DNA of 35,583 bases, taken from the IMG/VR virus record IMGVR_UViG_3300028384_000582, positions 1 through 35,583 of that record, one strand, 5' to 3'. This DNA is from a virus. Each line of letters opens with the position of its first letter. Position 1 is the first letter of the stretch. The notes beneath the pieces are model-generated. The model did no database searches. It was not told the DNA's origin and saw only the letters and a list, made by a program, of their open reading frames with translations. Positions 1 to 7,755 of this stretch are shown one piece after another. Both the position numbers and the translations under genes were made by a program.

Positions 1-29
1 GGTAAGATACTCTTAAATTGATTGATTTT

Positions 30-54
30 AAGCCCGCTTAATGCGGGCTTTTTT
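30..54 (+). terminator. Rho-independent terminator in left repeat
   Basis: Stem AAGCCCGC (30-37), loop TTAAT, stem GCGGGCTT (43-50), then a T run to 54. The right repeat has the same hairpin at 35209-35233 directly after a gene, which suggests that this copy also terminates a gene lying upstream of the window. Confidence 0.85.
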
Positions 55-162
55 GTTGGCTATAATTTACCATCTTGAAACAATCTAAACCCCGTTAAAA
101 GCTACTTAAAAAGCCTACAAAGATAAGCCACAACATACAGCCTAAGCCATAAAGCCCATATT

Positions 163-184
163 AGCCCTTTAGAGGGCTTTTTTT
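163..184 (+). terminator. Second terminator-like hairpin in left repeat
   Basis: Stem AGCCCT (163-168), loop TTAG, stem AGGGCT (173-178), then six T residues. The right copy has a hairpin at the same place with a different stem register (AAGCCC with GGGCTT, 35341-35358). Pairing is therefore kept although the bases differ. Confidence 0.6.
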
Positions 185-480
185 GTGTCCGGTGGTATCC
201 TAATACCAATTAAATAATATAGTTCGTTAGATGGCTTTGAAATAGGCTTAAATCGTTTATTTGATTGATTGTAAACGATTGAGATTGCCGAAGGTGTAAA
301 AAATACAAATTAAATCAGATTGAACAATACCGGCTTTTCATCTAAGGGTTAACACTACATCCGGCGCGCGCTTTCGATTGCTTTTGTATAGGTCAATATT
401 AAGCCGCTGTATAGTTCTTTTGACGTAAAATGCGCTTCATGTCTGGGAGTAACCCACTCTAATGAATTCAACCGGTTTTC

Positions 481-516
481 GAAACACCAACCCCTTTAAG
501 GGGGGTGGGTTGTTTC
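481..516. other. Long G/C-tract hairpin
   Basis: The left arm 481-494 (GAAACACCAACCCC) pairs with 500-516 (GGGGGGTGGGTTGTTTC) with small bulges, around loop TTTAA. It resembles the abundant CCCCTTTAAGGGG-type intergenic hairpins of Bacteroidetes chromosomes (from memory). There is no T run, so it is not an obvious terminator. Confidence 0.6.
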
Positions 517-559
517 TACAGAAAGTTATAAGGGGGGGTGCCTGAAAAATAAATATATT

Positions 560-634
560 AGCCCCGCCTATTAGCTTTAAAATTTTAGTTATGCTCGGTA
601 GGTTGAATATCTGTTGGGGCTGTTCGAAAGCTAA
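560..634 (+). ncRNA. Possible H-type pseudoknot in leader region
   Basis: Two perfect complementary pairs interleave: AGCCCC (560-565) with GGGGCT (616-621), and TTAGCTTT (571-578) with AAAGCTAA (627-634). The order 1-2-1'-2' is that of a pseudoknot. A purine-rich AAGGA (636-640) and an ATG (647) follow closely. It could be a regulatory RNA element or chance complementarity in an intergenic region. Confidence 0.3.
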
Positions 635-646
635 AAAGGAATACAG

Positions 647-733
647 ATGCAATTACTACGAAGTCTTGATTTAGCCGAACCAAGTGCCGGTGTAGACACA
701 AGTTTAGGACCATTTAGCTATCCTCGCTATTAG
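647..733 (+). CDS. Possible 28-residue leader peptide
   Basis: The ATG at 647 opens 28 codons ending TAG at 731-733. The peptide starts MQLLRSLDLAEPSAG and ends GPFSYPRY. It has an AAGGA six bases upstream, unusual for this genome where Shine-Dalgarno sites are nearly absent, and it follows a possible pseudoknot. No homologue is recognised. It may be a leader peptide, a decayed gene start or chance. Confidence 0.22.
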   Translation: MQLLRSLDLAEPSAGVDTSLGPFSYPRY

Positions 734-849
734 TATAACTCAAAGGTACTATTTTTGTTTTACGGTTTTAGGCTATTTACTGTAATTTGTATTTAGACTA
801 ATTCTAAATAAGCATATGTTACAAAAATCAAAAAATTAGTTATCATATT

Positions 850-1569
850 ATGAAGTTAGAATTGAGGGTAGACGTACCGCAATCTTTGTCCGGAATAAAG
901 TTACACCAATACCAAAAGTATGTGAAGCTTCTGAAGGATACTGACACAGAGAATAAGGAAAGCAACGAGTTTGTTAATCTTAAAGCATTGGAAATATTCT
1001 GCGGTTTACAGCTAAAGGATAGTTATAAACTGCCTATAAGCACGTTTGACTCTGTTTTGCAACAGGTCAACGTTTGTTTAAATGAGGATACGCCATTAGT
1101 TAAGCGGTTCTGGTTTAGAGGGTCTAATGATGTGGAAGTAGAATACGGGATGATACCTAACATTCACGAAATGAGTTTTGGTGAGTATATAGACTTAGAG
1201 TCTTATATCTCTGATTGGACTAAAATGCATAAGGCGATGGCTATATTGTTTAGACCTATAACGGCTAAGAGTAAGGATATGTACAAAATAGAGGAATACG
1301 AGTCCTCAGACAAGTATTCCGATACGATGAAGTATATGCCGGTTAATGTTACTTTAGGTGCCATTGTTTTTTTTTATCGTTTAGGGATGAAGTTGTCAAA
1401 TCATACGACGAATTATATGTACAATCAACTGACGGAGGAAGAGCGCTCAAGAGTAGAGAGCAAGTTTTTGGAGAAAAATGGGGTTGGTATCAATCAGTTT
1501 ATGCAATCGCTCAAGGAGACCTCACAAAGTTTCAAGAAATTACAAGACTTCCCTACTATTCGTGTTTGA
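850..1569 (+). CDS. Tail assembly chaperone, short (unshifted) product
   Basis: A 239-residue protein at the head of the tail operon. In siphoviruses this place, two or more genes ahead of the tape measure, is held by the tail assembly chaperone, which coats the tape measure while the tube polymerises. The middle (about 95-190, with motif GAIVFFYRLG near 174-183) resembles chaperones of Bacteroidetes phages as I remember them. The gene has a run of nine T at 1367-1375. Beyond it the -1 frame stays open to 1643, so this ORF and a longer frameshift product are likely both made, as with lambda G and GT. The start is ATG, preceded by TTAGTTATCATATT. Role is inferred from position and the frameshift; no search was run. 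Confidence 0.7.
   Translation: MKLELRVDVPQSLSGIKLHQYQKYVKLLKDTDTENKESNEFVNLKALEIFCGLQLKDSYKLPISTFDSVLQQVNVCLNEDTPLVKRFWFRGSNDVEVEYGMIPNIHEMSFGEYIDLESYISDWTKMHKAMAILFRPITAKSKDMYKIEEYESSDKYSDTMKYMPVNVTLGAIVFFYRLGMKLSNHTTNYMYNQLTEEERSRVESKFLEKNGVGINQFMQSLKETSQSFKKLQDFPTIRV
1368..1374 (+). other. Putative -1 ribosomal frameshift site T_TTT_TTT
   Basis: In the chaperone frame the codons here read GTT TTT TTT TAT, which gives the ideal slippery heptamer T TTT TTT inside T9 (1367-1375). The -1 frame has a stop at 1344-1346, opens at 1347 and stays open to a stop at 1644-1646. It thus becomes available only 21 nt before the site. I did not find a clear downstream stimulatory stem. Confidence 0.65.
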
Positions 1570-1646
1570 CGTGGCTAACGTTTGAAAAAGAAAAAATAGC
1601 ATTAGAAGAGAAAAGAATACAAGACATACAAAATAGAAATAAATGA
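1374..1646 (+). CDS. Frameshifted C-terminal extension of the tail assembly chaperone
   Basis: After a -1 slip at 1368-1374 translation would run 90 codons in the alternative frame, giving a product of about 265 residues (175 shared and 90 new). The extension looks like real protein. It has FGEKWGWYQS, then AIAQGDLTKFQEITRL, then a charged helical end (LTFEKEKIALEEKRIQD). From memory, a KWGWY segment followed by a QGD segment is typical of the long chaperone form in Bacteroidetes phages. Its TGA (1644-1646) overlaps the next gene's ATG (1643) as ATGA, the coupling used throughout this genome, while the short product's stop is 73 nt upstream. This supports the long form being genuine. Confidence 0.65.
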   Translation, partial: LSFRDEVVKSYDELYVQSTDGGRALKSREQVFGEKWGWYQSVYAIAQGDLTKFQEITRLPYYSCLTWLTFEKEKIALEEKRIQDIQNRNK

Positions 1647-2107
1647 CGGGAATATACGACATCATAGAAAAGGTAAAAACACACTTACGGGAACACCCTA
1701 TAGTAAATACTGTAACCTTTGGAGATATATCTGAGATAGACCTCAACAAGACAACAATGTTTCCGTTAGCGCACTTTCTTTTACAGGAAAGCACGCTACA
1801 AACAAATGTGATGCAAGTAAACCTCAGCTTTCTTTTCTTAGACATAACAAGCAAGCCGAACGAGTTTAATGATGATGATTTAGGAAACCGGCAAACCGGA
1901 GATAATCTGGTTGACGTGTACAACACGCAACTACAGATAGCCAATGATTTGGTATCTGAACTCAGAAGAGGGGACTTATATAAAGACAGATTCCAATTAG
2001 AAGGAGACCCTGTGTGTACGCCGTTCTCGGATAGGTTCGAACACGAACTTGCGGGTTGGTCTTTAGACCTTACCATTAACATACCTAATGAAATATCTGT
2101 ATGTTAG
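1643..2107 (+). CDS. Putative tail terminator/completion protein
   Basis: A 154-residue protein that overlaps the frameshifted chaperone stop (ATGA). It has an N-terminal amphipathic segment (YDIIEKVKTHL), a middle with MFPLAHFLLQES, and a C-terminus DRFEHELAGWSLDLTINIPN that I recognise as recurrent in Bacteroidetes phage tail operons. Size and place between the chaperone and a gp10-like basic protein fit a tail terminator that caps the tube. No catalytic motif is seen. It overlaps the next gene by 7 nt, so the two are translationally coupled. Function is inferred from synteny. Confidence 0.5.
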   Translation: MTGIYDIIEKVKTHLREHPIVNTVTFGDISEIDLNKTTMFPLAHFLLQESTLQTNVMQVNLSFLFLDITSKPNEFNDDDLGNRQTGDNLVDVYNTQLQIANDLVSELRRGDLYKDRFQLEGDPVCTPFSDRFEHELAGWSLDLTINIPNEISVC

Positions 2108-2613
2108 AAAGTCAAATCAAGACTATATTAAACAAGTACGGGGCTAGATTGGTTACAGACCTCCAGAAAAGATTAATGGCAGACGACACCGTTGCAACCA
2201 AAAAAGCGTTAAGGAGTTTAGGCTATGAAATAAAAGACTTAAAAAAGTCAACAAGCCTTCAAGTAAGAGGTAAAAAATACATTCGAGCAATAGACACCGG
2301 AACGCCTAAAGAAAGGGCGTATTCTAAAATGCCAAGAAGGCAAAAAATACTTGAATGGATTAAGAAAAAGAATGTAAAGCCATATGACGGCAAGATGAGT
2401 CAAAAAAGACTTGCTTTTATTATTGCTGAAACAATAGAAATAAAAGGAACTATAAATCGGTTTAGACATCAAGGCGGCGGGACTAATTTAATTCAATTCG
2501 TAATAGACAAAAACAGCGAGCCATTAACAAAAGAATTGTTTGATGTTATAAAAGCAGACTTTGAAAAACAAATAGATAAACACAACAAGAATGTCAACAA
2601 AAATAAGAGTTAG
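2101..2613 (+). CDS. Putative minor tail/neck protein (gp10-like)
   Basis: A 170-residue, strongly basic protein (many Lys and Arg, tail KHNKNVNKNKS). The mixed helix/strand pattern and the segments YIRAIDTG and WIKKKNVKP fit the HK97 gp10-like or neck/tail-completion class. It sits between the probable tail terminator and larger tail proteins, overlapping the following gene by 23 nt. No enzyme motif is visible. It could instead be a minor tail protein specific to Bacteroidetes phages. Confidence 0.45.
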   Translation: MLESQIKTILNKYGARLVTDLQKRLMADDTVATKKALRSLGYEIKDLKKSTSLQVRGKKYIRAIDTGTPKERAYSKMPRRQKILEWIKKKNVKPYDGKMSQKRLAFIIAETIEIKGTINRFRHQGGGTNLIQFVIDKNSEPLTKELFDVIKADFEKQIDKHNKNVNKNKS

Positions 2614-3679
2614 AAGCCCGTACTTTTTAAAGTACTCAGACACAGCACTACACTACGTAGAGTTAGATATGTTTGTGTATGTAGGAAGTAGTACACCTTC
2701 GGGGCTTCCTAGATATGAATTTAAGAAATATGAGTTAGGTACTCAGAACTACGTTGTTTTTGAGATTAGCGACCTTGTTAGAGACTTCTTAGATGAGTAT
2801 ACCGAGTTTGACGGGACATACTCTTCAAGTAGCAATCAACCGATATGGCTGTATACAAGCGCTAAGATATTTGACGTTAACGGAGTTCAACAAGGTTCTA
2901 ACCAAACCGCTACTCGTCTGTGTTTTGATGCTTATTCTGATTTTGAAGATGGGATGAACTACGAGATAAGTGATAATTCAGTAGACTATTTTTTAACTAC
3001 AGCAACTAAAATAAGAAAGCCGGAAGGTGTTAGCGTTGCTGTTGCTCTGAATGTAGAAGCTATAACATCTACCGGAACTACACATACCGCCGGATTCTAC
3101 AAAGACAATCTTCTTGTAGGTAGTTTAACTACAATTACAGATATAAACAACACTACAGGAAAAATAGCATATATAGAAAGCGGTACAGACGATGTGGACG
3201 AGGTTAGAGTTAATGTAGATTCAGGCGTAATTAGCCTTCCAATCATTACACAGCCTTGTAGCAAATACGACCCGATAAAATTAACTTACTATAACAAGTT
3301 AGGCGCATTACAAGACTTATTCTTTTTTGCTAAATCTATGTCTGAACTTTCAGTAAAAGAAGATGACTATAAAACCTCAGCATTAAACTTTGGCGCTACG
3401 CCTCCTTCTTACGATACGGCTAAGCACCAATACAAGACATTTAACAAGCAAGGGAAAGAAAAGATAACTATAAACACCGGACTTGTGGGGGAAGAATACA
3501 ATGACCCAATGACGGACCTTATGCTGAGTGAAAAAGTTTGGATGACTAAAGACGGTACATTATATCCGGTAAAAATAGCTTCTTCTTCATTCGAAGAGAG
3601 AACATCTCTTAACGACAAGATAATTAACTATACCGTTGAATTAGAATACGCATTTGACAGAATACAAAATATTAGATAG
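2591..3679 (+). CDS. Tail structural protein, probable distal tail/baseplate component
   Basis: A 362-residue, strand-rich protein. The N-terminal half (about 1-150) has immunoglobulin-like texture with many aromatic and small residues. The middle has PCSKYDPIKLTYYNKLGA (about 224-241) followed by LQDLFFFAKS, a motif I associate with tail proteins of Flavobacteriia phages. The C-terminal region (about 280-362) ends in strands. It lies between the small tail completion genes and a 729-residue hub-like protein, and its stop TAG overlaps the next gene's GTG start by one base. The place suggests a distal tail or baseplate ring, with no direct proof. Confidence 0.5.
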   Translation: MSTKIRVRSPYFLKYSDTALHYVELDMFVYVGSSTPSGLPRYEFKKYELGTQNYVVFEISDLVRDFLDEYTEFDGTYSSSSNQPIWLYTSAKIFDVNGVQQGSNQTATRLCFDAYSDFEDGMNYEISDNSVDYFLTTATKIRKPEGVSVAVALNVEAITSTGTTHTAGFYKDNLLVGSLTTITDINNTTGKIAYIESGTDDVDEVRVNVDSGVISLPIITQPCSKYDPIKLTYYNKLGALQDLFFFAKSMSELSVKEDDYKTSALNFGATPPSYDTAKHQYKTFNKQGKEKITINTGLVGEEYNDPMTDLMLSEKVWMTKDGTLYPVKIASSSFEERTSLNDKIINYTVELEYAFDRIQNIR

Positions 3680-5868
3680 TGCAAATTATACAACTATACA
3701 TAGGAACTGAAAGGGTAGACCTTTTTAAAGACGAGTCTGTAGATTTAACTCAAAGTATTAAAGACGTTAGAGATATAGGTAAGGTCTTTACGGAGTTTAC
3801 GAAAAGGTTTACAATTCCGGCTTCGCCTAATAACAATAAAATATTCAAGCATTATTACAACTATGATATAGAGATTAGCGATACAAGCGGGTTCGATGCT
3901 CGAAAAAAGCAATCCGCTCAGATATTTCTAAATCATATGCCGTTTAAGAAAGGTAAAATAAAATTAGATGCGGTTGAGTTAAAAACGAACAAACCGCATT
4001 CTTATAAAATAACTTTCTTTGGTAACACGATTCAGTTAAAGGATATATTAGGTGAAGATAAGCTTAGTGATATAACAGAGTTAAACGATGTAAGTGTTGG
4101 AGAACTATTCCTTACTTTTCCAGATTACAATTCAGCTATGATAAACAACGGGTTACAAAGAGACCCATCTTCAAACGACTTTATAGTTCCTTTAATTACG
4201 CATACACAGAGGTTGTATTACGATACAGCGGACACCAGAAAAAACAACGGAAATTTATATAATGACGGAGCAACTCAATCTGGAAGTTTAACGGGTGTAA
4301 AGTTTAATGAACTAAAACCGGCAATACGTGTTCATAGAATTATACAGAAAATACAAGCGAGATACGGCCTCACGTTTTCTGACGATTTCTTTAACACGTC
4401 GAATGGGCATTACCACGATATGTTTATGTGGCTTCATAGAAAGAAAGGAATTGTTTCTAGTGGAGATGCAAATGCTTTATACGAAACGCAGTTTACTACG
4501 TTTCAAAATCCGGGAGTTGGACCAACAGGATACACAACAAACTTATCTAACCGGATAAATATAAGCCAAGCGGGAGTTGACGACTCTGGAGGGCCTACAA
4601 ACACAAAATTCACATTAGAGAAGGCTACGGGAAATACCGCACCTTACAATATGAGGATAACAAGACAGGTAGGTACGGGTCAAGAAGAAACTATTTATAG
4701 TTTAAACGACGTAACAGCAAACACCTTAACAGTAAACGCCTCTCAATGGCAAGGTGGACTGTTAGCGGGGGATTACCGTATATATGTAACCGTTGCTGAG
4801 GACATAACAGCTGAATTTGATTTAGTAGAATTTAGATACCAAGACAATGGTGCAACTGTTGATGTTTATGATAACGGCGTTTCTAATTTTGTAGTTCAAG
4901 CGGAGTTTAAGTTTTTTGTAAGCAATCAAATACCTACAATAAAAGTATTGGACTTTCTTACAGGACTTTTTAAGATGTTTAATTTAATTGCTTATGTGGA
5001 TGATGATGATACGGTGGTTATAAAGACATTAGACGACTATTATGATGATACGTACTCCGGAACGACCCCTAACAACATAAAGATATACGACATAAGCAAG
5101 TATGTAGATACAGAAACTACAACTATAGAGCCGGCGCTTCCTTTTAAGGAAATACACTTTAGATATGCCGACACAGATACAATCTTAGCGAAGAACCACG
5201 ACCAAGTAAACAACGAGGAGTGGGGCGAAGTTCAATATGATGGCATAGAGGACAACAATCCAAACAGAATAGACAATAACGTATACGGAGACATATACAA
5301 AGTAGAGCCTCCTTTTTCACACGCCAAATACGAGAAGCTTATAAACCTAAGCGATAAAAGCGCTACGGATATACAGTACGGGTTTTTTGTAGACGACAAC
5401 CAAGATTCATACATAGGAAAACCGTTATTATTTTATCCTGTTTATGTAAATGCAACTGAAAGTTTTAGGTTGATAACGAGTATAGATTCTAGCGGAGACT
5501 CAGAGATATTTGAGACTTTTTCGTTAGTATCTGGCTCTTTTAATATACCCTCAAATACAAGGTTCATCACCAATCCTCCAACCTTAACACAAAAAGAAAG
5601 TTTACACTTTACTTCGTATCCTAATGAGTATACCGGAAGTAATGAGTTTACAGACACATTGTTTGAGAAATACTACAAACTATACATACAAGACAAGTTC
5701 GAAACAATAAACCGACTCACTAAAATAACAGCGTATTTACCTTCAAGGATTACAACAGAAATAAAAATGAATGACCGTGTGATTATAAACGGGAGACAGT
5801 ACAGGATAAATAAACTGCAAAGTAATTTGAAGAACGGTAAAAGTAAAATGGAATTACTAAATGATTAG
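3679..5868 (+). CDS. Large tail hub/baseplate protein
   Basis: A 729-residue protein starting at GTG 3679, one base inside the previous stop. The N-terminal region includes FTEFTKRFTIPASPNNNKIF (about 37-56), a motif I recognise in Bacteroidetes phage tail hub or spike-like proteins. The body is strand-rich with repeated aspartate-rich turns (for example YVDDDDTVVIKTLDDYYDD near 438-456). The C-terminus (MNDRVIINGRQYRINKLQSN) resembles hub proteins that end in an OB-like barrel. The gene precedes the tape measure, which fits a baseplate hub at the tail tip. No catalytic residues are identifiable, so a muralytic activity is not supported. Confidence 0.5.
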   Translation: MQIIQLYIGTERVDLFKDESVDLTQSIKDVRDIGKVFTEFTKRFTIPASPNNNKIFKHYYNYDIEISDTSGFDARKKQSAQIFLNHMPFKKGKIKLDAVELKTNKPHSYKITFFGNTIQLKDILGEDKLSDITELNDVSVGELFLTFPDYNSAMINNGLQRDPSSNDFIVPLITHTQRLYYDTADTRKNNGNLYNDGATQSGSLTGVKFNELKPAIRVHRIIQKIQARYGLTFSDDFFNTSNGHYHDMFMWLHRKKGIVSSGDANALYETQFTTFQNPGVGPTGYTTNLSNRINISQAGVDDSGGPTNTKFTLEKATGNTAPYNMRITRQVGTGQEETIYSLNDVTANTLTVNASQWQGGLLAGDYRIYVTVAEDITAEFDLVEFRYQDNGATVDVYDNGVSNFVVQAEFKFFVSNQIPTIKVLDFLTGLFKMFNLIAYVDDDDTVVIKTLDDYYDDTYSGTTPNNIKIYDISKYVDTETTTIEPALPFKEIHFRYADTDTILAKNHDQVNNEEWGEVQYDGIEDNNPNRIDNNVYGDIYKVEPPFSHAKYEKLINLSDKSATDIQYGFFVDDNQDSYIGKPLLFYPVYVNATESFRLITSIDSSGDSEIFETFSLVSGSFNIPSNTRFITNPPTLTQKESLHFTSYPNEYTGSNEFTDTLFEKYYKLYIQDKFETINRLTKITAYLPSRITTEIKMNDRVIINGRQYRINKLQSNLKNGKSKMELLND

Positions 5869-6010
5869 AGACATAATTGACTTATTGAATACCGATGATT
5901 GGTATGTAGGAGACCCCGATATTGATTTTGCTAAAGGCAACAACAAGTTGCCGGATAGTTGGAAAGAAACTAAAAAAATAATAAAGAGACGAAGCTATGG
6001 CGAATACTGA
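5861..6010 (+). CDS. Small protein between hub and tape measure
   Basis: A 49-residue ORF (begins MIRDIIDLLNTDDWYVGDPD, ends KRRSYGEY) whose ATG lies inside the end of the hub gene (8-nt overlap). Its stop lies 14 nt inside the tape measure gene. The acidic first half and basic last third, and coupling on both sides, suggest a real gene filling what would otherwise be a 128-nt gap. Function is unknown; perhaps a small tail factor. Confidence 0.6.
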   Translation: MIRDIIDLLNTDDWYVGDPDIDFAKGNNKLPDSWKETKKIIKRRSYGEY

Positions 6011-7721
6011 TGTAAAAACTATGCTACTTAGGGTCGATGTCGATTCTTCGGGCGCGATAGTCAATATGAAAGACTTGAACGCTCAGTTGAAAGATATGGG
6101 CGTTAACACTAAGCAAGCTATTAAAGACTTAGACAACCTAGAGGGTAAGATTAAGGATAATGGAAGCGCGGCGGGAGTTGCTGGAGCGGCTACAACAGAA
6201 TTTGGTAGATTGCTATCTGATTTGCCTTATGGTATACAGGGTGTTGCCAACAACCTTTCGCAGTTAGGTTCAATGTTTGCTCTTTTGGTTCAAAAGACAG
6301 GTAGCGCAAAAGAGGCTTTAAACTCTATGCTCGATGTTGTCTACAAAGGAGGTAAGATTACAGCTACAGGGGTTTTAATCGGGTTTCAAGCCGTTGTTGC
6401 CATAATAGAGATGGTGAGTAAGCATATGAGTAAAGCGGCTAAAGAAACAGACGAGTCTTTAGAGCGAATGAGAGAAGCGGCAACGACTGCCGCTTTAGAC
6501 TTTGAGAAGCTGAAAATATTGGCTGATATAGCCCAAGACAGTACTCAAGAATTAGAAATTCAGCAAGGTGCGTTAGAAGATTTGAAAGAGATGGGTTTTG
6601 ACCCCGCTACTCAGTCTATAAAAGACTTCTTAAAAGAACAAGAAAAACTGTTAATTGCAAGAGCCGCTTCAAAAGCTTTAGAAGAAGAGTTAGGTGATAT
6701 AATTAAACAAGAGATTGTAAACAGAGTAGCGCAAAAAAAGGCGCTGAGCGAGTTGATAACAATGCGACAGGAAAACCAAGCGTTAACAGGTTCTCAAGAA
6801 GCTGTAATTGATGAACTGAAGAAGCAAAAAGACGCTCTTGAAGAAAGGAAGAACGAACTAAAAAGAGCCTTGAAGGAAAGTATGATGGACATCATTCTGT
6901 TCGGAGATGGGGACCCTACTAAGGTTGGTAAAAACTTAACAAAAAAAATACGTAAGATAAAGCCAAGACTATTGCTTTTTTCTGAACTAGTAGACCCTTT
7001 GAAGCTTGATGCTGAAACCGGAGAAGGTCTTATAGAAAAAATTGTAGTCAACCAAGAAAAAAGAATGTTGACGTTTGAAGAGACTCTTGAATTATCGAGG
7101 GAGTTGATGATGGGATTCTCTGATTTCTTAACTAGTGAAGCGGACAGAGAGATAGCGATAGAGCAAAACAAAACCAACAGGATAAACGAACAACTAAGGG
7201 AGAGGCTGAGAAATGAAAGCTTAACAGCTAAACAAAGAGGCGCTATTAATAATCAGATTGCAAAGAATGATGCTAAGTTAGTTCAGAAAGAGAATGAAAT
7301 TGCAAAAAAACGCTTTAAACAGCAAAAAGCGGCGGCTATTGCAAATGCATTGATTAATACTTATTTGGCCGCATCTAAAGTTATGACTAACCCTACAGAC
7401 TTAAACCCTGTGGCTATAGCTATAAAGGTGGCGGCAACTATTGCTATGGGATTAATGCAAGTTGCGGCTATTGCAAGACAGCAATTTACTCCTAAAACAT
7501 CCGGAGCCGGAGGAAGAGCATCTGGAGGTCAAAGCGGAGGTGGAGGCGGCGGAAGAGGAACCTCTGTATTTAATGTAGTAGGTGCTTCTGAGTTAAATCA
7601 AGTCGCTGAAGCGGTTGCGGGTCAACGAGAGGACCCTGTTAGGGCTTATGTTGTTGCTTCTGAAGTATCTACGGTGCAAGAATTAGACAGAAACATCGTA
7701 TCCGAAGCATCTATAGGGTAA
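5997..7721 (+). CDS. Tail tape measure protein
   Basis: A 574-residue, helix-rich protein. The N-terminus (about 1-60) is coiled coil, and the motif TTEFGRLLSDLPYGIQGVAN (about 66-85) recurs in tape measures of Bacteroidetes phages. Hydrophobic segments lie at about 115-145 and 440-490, long charged coiled coils at about 150-440, and a Gly-rich linker at about 495-525. These are the usual tape measure features: a scaffold that sets tail length and is ejected with the DNA. At roughly 0.15 nm per residue it predicts a short tail of about 85 nm. No lysozyme or peptidase insert is seen. The start is ATG 5997, inside the preceding small ORF. Confidence 0.8.
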   Translation: MANTDVKTMLLRVDVDSSGAIVNMKDLNAQLKDMGVNTKQAIKDLDNLEGKIKDNGSAAGVAGAATTEFGRLLSDLPYGIQGVANNLSQLGSMFALLVQKTGSAKEALNSMLDVVYKGGKITATGVLIGFQAVVAIIEMVSKHMSKAAKETDESLERMREAATTAALDFEKLKILADIAQDSTQELEIQQGALEDLKEMGFDPATQSIKDFLKEQEKLLIARAASKALEEELGDIIKQEIVNRVAQKKALSELITMRQENQALTGSQEAVIDELKKQKDALEERKNELKRALKESMMDIILFGDGDPTKVGKNLTKKIRKIKPRLLLFSELVDPLKLDAETGEGLIEKIVVNQEKRMLTFEETLELSRELMMGFSDFLTSEADREIAIEQNKTNRINEQLRERLRNESLTAKQRGAINNQIAKNDAKLVQKENEIAKKRFKQQKAAAIANALINTYLAASKVMTNPTDLNPVAIAIKVAATIAMGLMQVAAIARQQFTPKTSGAGGRASGGQSGGGGGGRGTSVFNVVGASELNQVAEAVAGQREDPVRAYVVASEVSTVQELDRNIVSEASIG

Positions 7722-7755
7722 ATAAAACAAATCACACACAAAAAGTTATCATAAT

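Larger units (their letters stand above)
1..404. repeat. Left copy of a 404-bp imperfect direct terminal repeat
   Basis: This non-coding block matches 35180-35583 in register from first to last base. A hand count gives about 59 mismatches in 404 positions, about 85% identity, with no net length change. Differences cluster at about 62-183 and 309-360. The stretch 185-308 is nearly identical and 361-404 is identical. Its first bases equal the last codon and stop (TGG TAA) of the gene that precedes the right copy, so a paralogue of that gene may lie just outside the window. It contains two terminator-like hairpins and an AGCC-rich tract. No gene is seen. Confidence 0.9.
405..849. other. Left non-coding region between terminal repeat and tail operon
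   Basis: No convincing gene. It holds a long hairpin (481-516), a possible H-type pseudoknot (560-634), a 28-codon mini-ORF (647-733) and a -7-like box TATTTTTG at 750-757. The -7 box has no TTTG 19-21 nt upstream, so the promoter of the tail operon stays unidentified. Just before the first tail gene is TTAGTTATC, which recurs before other structural genes. The region may hold a packaging signal or the late promoter; that is inference from position only. Confidence 0.6.

Noticed and set aside
437-652. 71-codon ORF on the - strand in the left non-coding region
   Set aside because: Its sequence is produced by hairpin arms (NNPPPLKG type), a common false translation of Bacteroidetes intergenic hairpins. 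It has no promoter and no neighbours on that strand.
750-789. Host-type promoter for the tail operon
   Set aside because: The -7-like box TATTTTTG (750-757) has no TTTG 19-21 nt upstream, and the next TTTG-like pair is spaced 25 nt with an incomplete -7 box.
1367-1375. T9 run as a sequencing error that splits one gene
   Set aside because: It cannot be fully excluded, but frameshifts in this gene class are the rule, the heptamer is ideal and both frames look coding after the run. Kept as a programmed frameshift.
1540-2082. 180-codon - strand ORF opposite the tail terminator gene
   Set aside because: It is a shadow of the + strand gene, Ser/Cys/Phe-rich as expected for antisense frames, with no promoter.
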